From the NCBI GenBank assembly GCA_964057225.1, contig OZ059895.1, positions 7,688,001 to 7,752,000 of the forward strand: a stretch of 64,000 bases of DNA, given 5' to 3'. A program made the translations under genes and the position numbers. The notes beneath the pieces are model-generated. The model had not been told where the DNA came from. It was given only the letters and a program-made list of their open reading frames with translations, and did not search any database. This document shows, piece by piece, positions 23,715 through 37,522 of the stretch (position 1 is its first letter; each line of letters starts with the position of its first letter). Source of the DNA: Auanema rhodensis (lineage: Eukaryota > Nematoda > Chromadorea > Rhabditida > Rhabditidae).

Positions 23715-24621
23715 ATGGGGAATGGAGAAAGCTCTATGGCTTTGGACAGTAAGATTTTAGAACAATTGTTAAGGTTTTTACATTTCTCATTTAAGAGCAT
23801 TTGTTTGAGCTTAAATTCGCCTCAAAACAATTAGAGCGTTCTGCAGCTAATTGCGACAAGCAAGAAAAGGTGGAAAAAGATAAATTAACTGCCGCTATTA
23901 AGGTCTTGATATGATCTGAAATTATATTAATAAAAGCTGCATTTACAGAAAGGTAATATGGAAGTAGCTAAAATTCATGCGGAAAATGCTATTAGAAAAA
24001 AGAATGAAGCTGTTAATTATATAAGAATGGCTGCTAGAATTGATGCAGTAGCTGCCAGAGTTCAATCTGCAGCTACACAGGTAAATCTTTAAACGTCATT
24101 AAACTAACGATTCATTATTTTAAGAGACGCGTTACTCAAAGTATGGCTGGAGTTGTAAAGGCTATGGAGAGCGCTATGAAGAGCATGAATCTAGAGAAGG
24201 TTCGATTTTATCATATTAGTTTTCTTAACGGCGAATTTTGTTTAGGTTCAACAGCTCATGGACCGATTTGAGCGTGATTTTGAAAATCTTGATGTACAAA
24301 CCGGCACAATGGAAAATACCATGGTTGGAACTACAGTTATGAATGCACCACAATCTCAAATTGATGCTCTGATCTCCGAAGCTGCTGACAAGGCTGGGTA
24401 TGTGTTTTTTGATCCTTGTACGCTCTCTAAAATTGACTGTTCTCTGAGTTCTTTGGCCGTTCTCTGAGCGTTTTATATAAAACTACGTTTATTTGTCTTC
24501 CAGAATCGAATTGAATGCTGAGATGCCATCTACCATTCCTACTGCTCTCCCCACTACCGGACAGTCAGTTGCTGAAGATCAGGAACTAACGCAAAGATTA
24601 GCAGCTCTCAGAAATAACTAA
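23715..24621 (+). CDS. chmp1: ESCRT-III subunit CHMP1 (Did2)
   Basis: Six exons. The core matches CHMP1 along its length: [71 protein letters not shown], then the acidic half with [12 protein letters not shown]. The C-terminus ends with a textbook MIT-interacting motif, [14 protein letters not shown], which recruits Vps4 and other MIT proteins. CHMP1 acts late in ESCRT-III disassembly at endosomes and the midbody. Exon 1 encodes an unusual leader, [11 protein letters not shown], in place of the usual short start, giving a glycine at position 2 with serine at 6. The acceptor (TTACTTTCAG) is 8 bp before the ATG. ETF-beta follows 376 bp downstream on the same strand. Confidence 0.93.
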
Positions 24622-24997
24622 TTTTTAAAAGTTTATTCCTATTTTATGTACAGGTATTTCTGTAATTACGCTGTGTATATTTATGGAGCTCATGTGATTA
24701 TGTTTTTATACTTTATTTTCATTGATTTTATTGTTGCATACTGTAATTATGTACATTGTCAATGCTTATAAGGCAAGAGAAGTCTCGTTTTTATAACTAA
24801 TACGATATTATTACTAAAAAAAAACATTGCATGAATATTTGTGAAAAACTATGCTTTTAATTTGTTATCTATCATCTTGTTGAATGGTTATGCTTGCGTG
24901 TACTTTGTACTCTGCAATCCAGTCGCATTTGCGGGTTACCTTTTCATAGTATCGCTTTTTTGTCTGTACTTAATTCTTAATTCACTGAGTTTAGATC

Positions 24998-26026
24998 ATG
25001 AGAGTTCTTGTCGGAGTTAAGAGAGTTGTTGATTATGCTGTGAAGGTGTGAAATTATGCCGAAAATTTAAACTCATTTTTTCTCTTTTAAGGTTCGTGTG
25101 AAGCCTGACAAAACTGGAGTTATAACTGAAAATGTTCAACACAGCATGAATCCTTTTGATGAAATTGCTCTTGAAGAGGCTGTAAAGATGAAGGAAAAGA
25201 AGCTCGCCAAAGAGGTTTTTTCGAAGTCTGGATTTGATTTATTTTAATTGTATTAGGTCATTGCTTTTTCTATGGGAGGACCAAAGTCGCAAGAAGTTCT
25301 TAGAACTGCTCTTGCTAAAGGAGCTGACAAAGCCATTCATGTCGAAGTAGTGTTTTTAGTTGAATATAATAAATATTATACTTGTTTAGGTTCCTGATGC
25401 TGAAGCTGCCAAGCTCGAGCCTCTCCATGTTGCCAAAGCTATTCAGAAGTTGGTTGAGAAAGAAAAATTTGACGTAGTGTTTGTTGGAAAGCAAGCTATT
25501 GATGACGATGCTGCTCAAACTGGACCTCTTCTTGCTGGTTTACTTGAATGGTCTCAAGCTCTTTATTCTAGCAAGGTTACTAAACGAAATAAAGATTGTT
25601 GACAAAAGTGATTAAAGGTCGAAGATGGCGGTGATGGCTCCTTGAAGGTTACCCGTGAAATTGACGGTGGACTTGATACCATTAAAGTATAGTTCTTTAA
25701 TAATTAGAAGCAAAAAGAATATATTGTTTAGGTCAAGTTACCTGCTGTTCTTTCTGCCGATCTTCGTCTTAACGAGCCTCGTTATGCTACCTTACCTAAT
25801 ATCATGAAGGCAAAGAAGAAGCCTCTGGAGAAATTGAGTGCTAAAGATTTGGGCATTGATCTCGCTTCTCAAACAAAGACTCTTGAGGTTTTGTAAATTT
25901 CGATTTCTCCTTTATTTATTTATTTTCAAGGTATCCGAACCTCCTGTTCGTAAAGCCGGTGGATTCGTTGCCGATGTTCCTGAGCTCATCTCTAAGTTGA
26001 AAGAGAAAGGATTTATTAAGGCTTAA
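24998..26026 (+). CDS. etfb: Electron transfer flavoprotein beta subunit
   Basis: Seven exons with introns of about 45-60 bp. It starts [19 protein letters not shown] and contains the family signature [15 protein letters not shown] and [15 protein letters not shown], the region with the recognition loop for partner dehydrogenases, plus [18 protein letters not shown] at the AMP site. It ends LKEKGFIKA. Together with ETF-alpha it passes electrons from acyl-CoA dehydrogenases to ETF-QO in the mitochondrial matrix. The beta subunit usually lacks a cleaved presequence, and none is seen here. An acceptor (GAGTTTAG) lies 3 bp before the ATG. AATAAA at 26,102. TBCCD1 starts 231 bp downstream on the same strand. 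Confidence 0.95.
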
Positions 26027-26257
26027 TTTTTTCCATTTTTATTGTAAAACGTGTTCAAAAGTTACATTTTAAAGTACGGTTGTAGGATATTAGGGTAATA
26101 CAATAAATTATTGAACTTCGTAAGAGCTTTTTTTTTCGTAACGTTGGTGATGTATGGTTACTATGGCAACCAGGTTGGAGCGCAGTTGCTCTTTCAGCTA
26201 GTGTTTTTCTAAATTTTCTGTTTATTATTGTTGTAACTGTTCGTCTAAGATTTGTAG

Positions 26258-28177
26258 ATGAATGATGATGCTTATATTTGGCCGAGAGGCGATTATTTTC
26301 TGGAACATTTCATACCCCTAGATTTTACTCCAGTGAAAACACCTAGAGCAGTGGTTGTTTTTTGTTTTAATTCTATTTCATCCTTGAATCGTAGAAACCC
26401 ACGATTGATGCAGCTCATACGTTTCTAGATGTTTGCACTATTTACAAGTATGGAGAAACTTTGAGGTGAGTTGGTAAACACCGATTTTTCCTTTTTTTCC
26501 TTGTTTAGTAAAGACGAATGGATATCAGCTATAGAATACGTTGGTGTGGAAGGAAATTTGGCTAATATAATTTTTCAAAACTGCGCAAATGACACTGGGG
26601 TGAATTATCTTTTGCGTTTAATTAATTTTTTGCTTTTCTTAAGAATGCTGCGCCTAAACGAAAATTAGTATTAGACATCCTTTTATTATCTATGGAACAT
26701 TATAGTTATAATGGAAATAGGTATGGATTCCTCAATTTTAAAGTTATCTTCATTATTATAGGACTCTGTTTATGCATGGCGATGTTGTTTGTGAGTTGAT
26801 TAGAGAACTCTTCGGTATGTTTGGTTAGGGTTTTCTAATAATGTTTTTTGGTTTGTAGCTGATATATTAGTATTACTTCTTCGATGTACTGAACAGTACC
26901 AAAGTATGACATATGAAGCTTTTTCTAAAATATCTTTAGAAATATGCGCAGTAGAGGTAATTGTTATTAAACTGTTAAATCATTAGTTGTTCTTTCAGAA
27001 CTTAGAATTCTTAGATTTGATATTTGAGGGTTCCATAAATGGGAATCTTGTTGATGAAGTACTTCCTTTATCGCATATTGGAAATGCATTGTTATCAAAA
27101 GATTCCTTTCGAATATCAAATATTATCGATATATTGCGCAAATGGCTTATCAGTAACCCATTTTGTCTTAATGATATATCGATATTTAAAGTAAGTACGC
27201 CTATAAAAGACATAAAAGGATTAACATTTTTTCGAAGTCATCTTGTTTCTCAGCTGCAAGAAAACAAACATCTCTGGGGATAACCTCTCGCCGTCGAGTA
27301 GTTGTTGCCCATTGGAAGCGATTGGAAATTCTTAGAAAAGGTGTTTATAATAATGTACATCTAAGGATAACAAATAACCAACCGAATGCATCTTTTCTAT
27401 TTTCTCCTTGGAAGTATATACTCATAATTTGAAATATCTATTTGATTTTTTGTAGCTCTCAATCAGTATGTATTGAGTATGTCCATGATTGCCCTGGGGT
27501 GATTATAGGACCAACGAAAGGCGTAGTTATTGTGCATGAATGCTCGAATACATATATAAGCTGTTTAGCCAGGTTAGCAAGATGAGCTTCATGTATAGAT
27601 TTATTTTTAAGGTCAATTGTTATATGGAAATGTCGGAATTTAGTAATATTCTCAGCGTCTAAACAGTCCGTGATTTTGAGACAATGCGAGAACATCAGAC
27701 TTGCTCCCTATAACGTGGCTTACACTGTAATAGAAAATTTCTAAATGAATAATATAGAATCTATTCTAGGGATTGAGGAAAGAAATGTTCTATGCTAACT
27801 TGGACCTTGACGTGTTAAACAAAGACTCTTCAAAGAAAGCTATTGTGGTAAACGTTCTTTACCGTCAAGAGAAAAAATTGAATTTTATAGTTGGATGATT
27901 CAACTTATCACAGTCTTAGGCCATCCAAGTTCTATATCCAGCCAGTGCCATTCGACAGAAATCAAGATGAATTAGAAGTATGGTGTTTCTATGTATAAAA
28001 GAGTGCTCATTCTGTTAATCTTTGTAGGCATTATTGGAATCATTACCAGACCATTACAAAAATTCTTGGACTCTATTTAGTTCAACAATTGATAGGTCAA
28101 AAGCTAAGGATTTTAAACTTTCAAAAAAAGATGCGTCTTACTTACGATCAAAGATAGATGTCAATAATAATACCTAA
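26258..28177 (+). CDS. tbccd1: TBCC domain-containing protein 1
   Basis: About fourteen exons with 45-60 bp introns encode roughly 450 residues. It starts MNDDAYIWPRGDYFLEHFIP. The middle contains LRKWLISNPFCLNDISIFK, the counterpart of the conserved NPF segment before the TBCC domain. The C-terminal half is a right-handed beta-helix TBCC/C-CAP domain: YVHDCPGVIIGPTKGVVIVH, SIVIWKCRNLVIFSASKQSV and LRPSKFYIQPVPFDRNQDEL, where the last matches the FY..PFE module of TBCCD1. Family members position the centrosome and basal bodies. The model needs donor GTAA|GTACGC near 27,190 to keep frame. The acceptor TTTGTAG abuts the ATG. The stop codon overlaps an AATAAA (28,177-28,182). Confidence 0.82.
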
Positions 28178-28479
28178 ATAAACCATTTAGAAAAAAAAAG
28201 TTAAAAAACATAATATTGACAATTAATATTGAAAAGTTGTTTACAACATCGTTTTTTTTCACAATGAAACATTTCTTTTAATGTATGATTCGGCTTTCGT
28301 AACAGATTTATAATTTATATTACATCATTAGCGTGAATGTTTATGAAATCTTTCTTTATTGTATCTAGGCATCGAACAAAATATTAAATAGTTATTTTTG
28401 ATTCGTTTATATTGTATTATATTTGAAGAAATAATTAAGATGTTTATTCTTAATATTTTCATTTAATTTAATCCTTAGT

Positions 28480-28552
28480 ATGGTAACTAATTCAAATTCA
28501 CAAAGTCTGTTTAGTGAATTAAATAAAAATCGGGTCGTTAATATTGTTTACG
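28480..28552 (+). other. Candidate spliced leader exon with an upstream reading frame
   Basis: An ATG opens 24 codons (MVTNSNSQSLFSELNKNR and on) that end at a strong donor, G|GTAAGTG. Joined to the acceptor at 28,820, the frame continues four codons (ESNV) and stops at TGA (28,832-28,834), which overlaps the acinus ATG (28,827). It is therefore either a spliced 5' untranslated exon with an upstream ORF or a chance match. The donor and acceptor are both good. The remaining 300 bp between TBCCD1 and this exon shows nothing else. Confidence 0.35.
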
Positions 28553-28826
28553 GTAAGTGTTATGTACGCAACATATTTCCTTGGATCAATGCCAACTTTC
28601 GAATACTATCATAGATGCGAAGATATATTGTTTAAGTATTTTATTTTTTTAAATTTTCGTTTTGTTTTGAACGGTTTCTTATTGATTTTTATAAGTTATA
28701 TTAAATATATTTTGCTTTTAAATCTTGTAAATCTATCAATATTTTTTATATGCGTTTTAAATCTTAAGTAATGGCGTTACCTAGGTTACTGAAATTATAA
28801 TTACTTGTTTTCCCTTTTAGAAAGTA

Positions 28827-31431
28827 ATGTCTGATGAAGATCCTTTAGTTAATGGGGAGAAATTGTCTTCCTTAAGAGTTGTAGATTTGAAGAGTGAACT
28901 AGAAAAAAGAGGACTCTCTAAAATTGGAAATAAAAGTATTCTTGCTGAACGTCTGAGAGAGGTTTTTTTTTTCTCATACCAGCTTATAATTTTACCAAAT
29001 TTCAGTCTATTATAAGTGGAGGTGGAACCCCAGCATGTACTCCAGTGAAAGACGTAACAAAGTCACCTGTAGTCGAAAATCCTATGGTAGCCGAGTATAG
29101 AGCTAAACAGCGAGCTTTGCTGGAAGGAAGTATGTGAATTGAAATAATAAATAATATACTTTGTAACGATTTCTACTAATTTAGAGAGTCCATCAGCTAG
29201 ATCTCCAAGTACTGACGCTAGTTCTCCGGCTTCATCTCCTAAAAAATCGCAATCTTCTGTTGAAGTAAGTCAAATCATATATTGTTTTTTCATTTGTTTC
29301 TCTTCTAGTCTCCTAAAAAAACTGATGTTATATCTAAAGAAACAGAGATAAACACTAAGGAAGATTCACAAGAAGAAAAAATTATCATCGAAGACGATCC
29401 AATCTCAGAAGAGAATGCGCCTCTTCATGATAAAGAAAAATCACCCACTGGAGTGGAATCCGAAACTGAAGATTCAGATGTTAAAGAATCAGATGTTAAC
29501 GAGTCGGATGTTAAAGAATCAGATGTTAAGGAATCAGATGTTAAGGAATCCGATGTTAAAGAGTCAGATGTTAAAGAGTCAGATGTTAAAGAGTCAGATG
29601 TTAGAGAATCCGATGTTAAAGAATCCGATGTTAAAGAGTCAGATGTTAAAGAGTCAGATGTTAAAGAATCGGATGTTAAAGAATCAGATATTAAAGAAGC
29701 ATCTGATGGTGATTCAAATCCTGACCCTGTCGTGGAAGCGGGTGTTGATTCACCACAAAACTCTCCAGTTGAGCGGATCGAAAATGTAGAAGATAATTCA
29801 CCTAGCGTTAATGAAAATTCAAATGTAGAACCGGAAGATACCATTGAGGATAGGGTACTTTTGTCAATATTTTTTTTTCATTTATTTATTTGGCTTATAG
29901 CAAGAGGCTTCTTCTGAGGATACTTCATCACCTCCTTCAAGACAATCTGGATCCCTTTGTGAAAATTCTTCTTCGCCAGTTGCGACTTCAGATGATAAGC
30001 CGAATCAACAAGATTCAAAAGATGAGGTAAAAGACGAACAAACTGCTGGAGTACAGAAGAATGATTCGGCTGAAGAGTGAGTTTCGATTATGTTCAAAAT
30101 ATAAATGTTTTTTCTTTAGTATGAAAGAAGAAGAAACCCAGGAAAGAGCAGAATCAAAGAACGGTATAACCTTTTCTAGAAAATTTGCTTAATTAAATAT
30201 TTAGATTTCCAAGAAGAAGGAGTAGAAGAACTTGAGTTAGATTATGGAGATAACGAAGATTCTGTGGATGATGAGAGAGAAAAGGTTGGTTTTTGTTCAT
30301 AATTCACATTAACACTTCAATGTTTTACTTGACAGGATGACGGTAACACATTAGGAGCTAGTACTAAAAAGGAGATTGTTGCCCCTCAAATCGAAAGTGT
30401 CGAATCTTCTTCAAAATTACCCTCAAGGCAAGTTTTTATCCTTTAGTTAAAAAAAAAAATATTTTATAGACATCCCGTTTCCGCGGTCTTACATATCAGA
30501 GGATTGGTGCGTCCGTTTACTGACCGCCAACTCAAAAGTGAAATTAGCCAATATGGAGAAGTAACTGATTTTTGGATTGACAAAATAAAAAGCCATTGCT
30601 TTATTAAAGTATATTTAATTTTTCCGTTTTATTCAGTAATGCTTATATATTAGATGGCCAACAATGAACAGGCTACGGCCGTTCGAGAGGCCATGCATGA
30701 TATTACATGGCCGCAATCTAGTCCTAAACAACTTTCAGTTCAGTTCGACACAGTTGAAAATGTGAGATATATTCTAACGTTTAACGTTTTCCTCATTTTA
30801 CAAATTTCAGTTGGAGAAACATAAAGCTGGCAATGCTGATGATGGACCTTCTGGAGTATCTCGCTCGTTATCCTCTGATAAAGAGCGGGAACGACATGTT
30901 ATAGGATCACTTCCAGGTAGAAACGGAAGTCTTCGAGGTACTGTAGAAGCCGTCATGAGGGACAATCAAAAGAGGGACATTGAAATGAAAGAAAGGCAAG
31001 GCAGGGAAAGAGATGTAAGGTCTAAAGAGGACGAGAAAAAGCGCACTGAGGTTTGTATCATTTTATTGTAGTGTTTTGTTGTATACAGTATAGTATACGT
31101 ATAAGTTTATAATTTTAGAGAAGAGACGAAGATCGCGAGAATGACAGGAAAAGAAGATATAGTGGTGGATCGCCTCGTCGCGACGGTGTAGTAGACAAGA
31201 AGTTGTCTAGATCGGAGAAGGAAGACGTTCCTGTGAAGACCGCAGATTCATTGTTTATGAAAACTAAGACAGAGCCAAAAATTTATTATATGCCTCTTAC
31301 GGAAGAGGAGGTATTGAGTATTAAAACTTCAATATAACATTCAAAATTGTTTTCAGGCCAAAATCAGGAAACAGAAACGGGAAGAGGAACGGCAGCGACG
31401 TGACTCGGATAGAGATAGAAGACGCCGTTAA
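28827..31431 (+). CDS. acin1: Acinus-like SAP/RRM splicing and apoptosis-associated protein
   Basis: About thirteen exons. Domain order: N-terminal SAP ([31 protein letters not shown]); a long Ser/Asp/Glu-rich region containing a 15-copy pentapeptide repeat (SDVKE); an RRM ([40 protein letters not shown]); then basic ERD/RS-like sequence and the RNPS1-SAP18 binding motif ([20 protein letters not shown]). Acinus is a scaffold of the ASAP complex associated with the exon junction complex. The intron at 30,428 uses a GC donor (AAG|GCAAGT). The acceptor TTTTAG is 6 bp before the ATG. The AATAAA at 31,674 lies only 17 bp from the convergent RAD54 stop, so the two 3' ends are nearly back to back. 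Confidence 0.88.
29467..29700 (+). repeat. 15-bp tandem coding repeat, 15 copies, in acinus
   Basis: Fifteen units of GATGTTAAAGAATCA-type sequence encode SDVKE with variants [10 protein letters not shown] and SDIKE. Because the unit is a multiple of three and lacks stops, two forward frames and one reverse frame are open across it. Only the SDVKE frame continues into spliced acinus exons. Third-position changes among units show the array is not brand new. Confidence 0.95.
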
Positions 31432-31695
31432 TTCTTTTATTATTACAATTTTATTTACGAAAAAGGTAACTTGGTTTTTAATGAAAACAATTTAAAATTA
31501 TTTATCTATATCTGTTACCATTCAATGTCGCTAAGTTGTTACGATATCAAAAGTCTTCCCTTTATATATTATAGTCTCAATCTCATGTAATGCCTTCATT
31601 GATCTTTACCCTCTTGTTAAGCACTCGTTTTTCCAAGAATCATTTATTGTTGATTCTATTTAAAGTACGACTTAATAAAGATCTAAATTAAATAT

Positions 31696-34871
<3,176 letters not shown>

Positions 34872-35020
34872 AATATGCTCAAGCAAACATAAAATAGCAT
34901 GAAGCTTCGAAAGACGTAGTTAATGAACTTATTTAAATTTTATGATTTTTGTTGTCGCTATTTAAAAATTTTAATTCCCGCCTTATCTATGCGAATCTGA
35001 TTACGGTAGCTTAGAGCTAA

Positions 35021-35028
35021 TGACGTCA
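35021..35028. promoter_or_regulatory. Palindromic CRE (TGACGTCA) in the RAD54/SNX3 divergent promoter
   Basis: A perfect 8-bp cAMP-response-element core lies near the middle of the 268-bp gap between the RAD54 and SNX3 start codons. Full CRE palindromes often occur in bidirectional housekeeping promoters. Function is inferred. Confidence 0.35.
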
Positions 35029-35139
35029 TTGTTCAGTCTGACTCGTTTAACAGAATACCGGTCGTTCGTTTATTCTATTCTATTCTTATATTTGTTTTAT
35101 TTTTGTATTTACCTTTTTAATAATATTTTTGGAAATTAG

Positions 35140-35759
35140 ATGAGTGGACCGATCGCAACTCAACGCATTCCTACAAAGCGCCAAACTTTGGATGAAGCAT
35201 ATGCCCCTCCAGCAAATTTTTTGGAAATTGAGGTCGTAAATCCCATCACTCATGGTGTCGGGAAGACCAGATATACTGATTATGAAATCCGCATGAGAGT
35301 AGGTCAATGATTTAATTTTTCAATCTATGTTTTATATTTATAGTCGAATCTTCCTGTTTTCAAGCAAAAAGAATCTTCAGTTAGACGTCGGTACAGTGAT
35401 TTTGAATGGCTACGAGGAGAATTAGAGCGCGACAGCAAAGTATGTAGAAAAAGTTTAATGATAATAGTTAAAAAATATTTTAAGATTGTTGTGCCACCTC
35501 TTCCTGGTAAATCCTTGAAACGACAAATGCCATTCCGTTCAGATGATGGAATTTTTGAAGAAGAATTTATTGAAAGAAGAAGAAAATCGCTTGAAGTATT
35601 TATTAACAAGTAATTTGCTTTTTCTGATTCATACAGTTTTACATTGAGTTTAGGGTTGCCGGACATCCACTAGCACAAAATGAACGTTCGCTTCATATTT
35701 TCTTACAAGAACCTATGATTGACAAGAATTACATTCCAGGAAAAATCCGATCCACATAA
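35140..35759 (+). CDS. snx3: Sorting nexin 3 (PX-domain retromer cargo adaptor)
   Basis: Four exons, about 163 residues, close to the 162 of vertebrate SNX3. Start MSGPIATQRIPTKRQTLDEA, YAPPANFLEIEVVNP. The PX domain has the PI3P-binding RRRYSDFEWLRGELERDSK, the proline-rich VVPPLPGKSLKRQMPF and RRRKSLEVFINKVAGHPLAQ. It ends NYIPGKIRST, almost the family C-terminus. SNX3 recruits retromer to early endosomes for Wntless and transferrin receptor recycling. The acceptor (GGAAATTAG) directly abuts the ATG. It shares a bidirectional promoter with RAD54. Confidence 0.95.
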
Positions 35760-37409
35760 GTAATGCATAGATTCATCTGATTTGTAAGAATTTGAATTTT
35801 TTTCACGAATTTGTGTTCACATTTTCATATTCCATCTCAATCCCATATTTTCCCAATTCTGAATTTACACAATTGTCGCAAATTCCGTGCTTTTATCGGT
35901 GCTAATTTAATTTTTTCGACGGTTTATGTTTTAAATGTTAATAACCTAGACTTCCAGATTTTTCAACTTTTCAAATTACGTGTTCTATCAATGTGATTTC
36001 TAGATACATAAGGTGTTTTGTTTATATTTATTTTTTAATACAGTTTTATCACCCAACGCTTATTTTACTATTATTTGCTCGTTGAACTTCTTCTGTTATG
36101 AAAAATCTTTAGAAGACGATTTAATTGAGACAGTACCTCAACAGAAAAAAAAGAAAGATGAATATCATAGTAAGTGATTTATATTATTTTTATTCGATTA
36201 TTTATTATCTAAAAATGTTGTTTTGAAATCTTGTAGGATATCTGTCTATTAGGTTCATATTTGCATTATTCGAATACTTCCCTTATTCAGTTAATTTGAG
36301 CTTCTTCCTATTTGTTTCTTCTGCATGGCTGCCATTTTCAATCGACTTAAGTCATTTGCTTTGGTCACTGACCGTGCGATAGTTTCAGTTCCATAAGCGA
36401 CCAAAAATTGTTCTTCTTTTTTAAGTGCCATATCGTTTAATCTAGTAAGTTACTGAAATTGTATAAAACATAGTGCCTTTATGTTTTATCTAGTCGGTAA
36501 GCATGAAACGTTATCATTAAAATCGGTTCAAGATGGCTATTCAGTATTCAAATAGATTGCCTTCAAACGTAAATAGACTATGGAATTTTGTACTGTTGAG
36601 TATGCTGACATTGAAACTTACGACTCATGTACTGTTAATTTTCCAAGGGCTTGAGTTTGAGCTGGCATCGTTGTACCTTGATATGGCGATTTCCTTATAG
36701 AGATATGGCGAGTTTTGGACATTGTTTGACCTTATTAGAATATAACCTTGTATATCACATTGACCATCGATTTATCACTACTAACGTCAAAATGTTAACC
36801 GCTAGACCATCAGAAGATATTATTCATGTTTCTTTATCATTGTTTATGTTTGACAGCCAATTCCCAAACTTTGTAATTTTGGTGTGCACCATTGTAGACA
36901 TGTTTTTTTATTTACTAGGATGATCTTTGTGATACGATTTTTTGTCCGGAGAAATATTTTATCAGAAACTATAGTGACGGTATTTCCAGATTTAGTAATA
37001 GTCATTTTCTTCTTTTTCGTCTTCATCAAACTTGATATTACTTTTTCACCTAGTTTGGGAGATATCTTGTTATACTTAGTATTAAACTTCAAATAATCAT
37101 TACTACATTTTTTTCAATTTACGTTTTTCTGCGATCGTCAGTTGTTTCTATTATTCTTTTTTGAGCTCATCGGAATGTTGGTTTGAAAATTTTCAGACAT
37201 TACAAAGTAGACAATATTGAAGTCGCCGTAGGCAACCAGGCATGTGTTGCCCAGGCAAATTTTCTTATTTATTACGTATTTTGAGAACATATATGCAGAT
37301 GCATGTGTGTATGTGTGTGTGTGTAGCATGAATTAGTATTCAAACATCTTTCTGAGTAAGAAGAAGCATCTTCGATGGACGTATATGCTCTTTTAACGAA
37401 TGATGTCAT
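35760..37409 (+). other. Spacer with one small doubtful exon
   Basis: AT-rich and mostly without coding signal. A stretch at about 36,114-36,170 is flanked by an acceptor (ATCTTTAG) and a donor (ATA|GTAAGTG). It reads EDDLIETVPQQKKKKDEYH in one phase, but I cannot join it in phase to any neighbour. It may be a 5' exon of the GRAMD1 gene or noise. Confidence 0.3.
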
Positions 37410-37522
37410 ATGTTTGTCGGTAGGCCTGGAGAAGCAAACGATAGATGGTTCCGTTATGGCCCGGTGTTTGAGATACCCGTTTCCGAAAACGTTCAAGCAT
37501 ATATTCAAAGATATTACGAACG
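37410..37522 (+). CDS. Possible distal first coding exon of the GRAMD1/Aster gene
   Basis: ATG opens MFVGRPGEANDRWFRYGP, then VFEIPVSENVQAYIQRYYER, ending at a modest donor (ACG|GTGTTG) in phase 2. That phase is exactly what the exon at 42,719 needs (completing Arg then CAILSEIQ). Base composition is well above the flanks. Other frames over the same stretch are also open on both strands, so the reading is uncertain. I do not recognise the sequence. It would be the farthest-upstream 5' end, more than 10 kb before the GRAM domain. Confidence 0.35.

Noticed and set aside
28544-28771. 75-codon plus-strand frame between TBCCD1 and acinus
   Set aside because: Phe/Ile/Leu-rich translation of the AT-rich spacer, lying in the putative intron after 28,552.
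29415-29844. Long open frames overlapping acinus on both strands (Met/Leu/Lys- and Ser/Asp/Leu-rich)
   Set aside because: They arise because the 15-bp repeat keeps several frames open. Only the SDVKE frame continues into spliced exons and known domains.
37138-37508. Minus-strand frames with His/Thr repeats
   Set aside because: Part is a GT/CA dinucleotide run; the remainder is antisense to the better plus-strand candidate exon.
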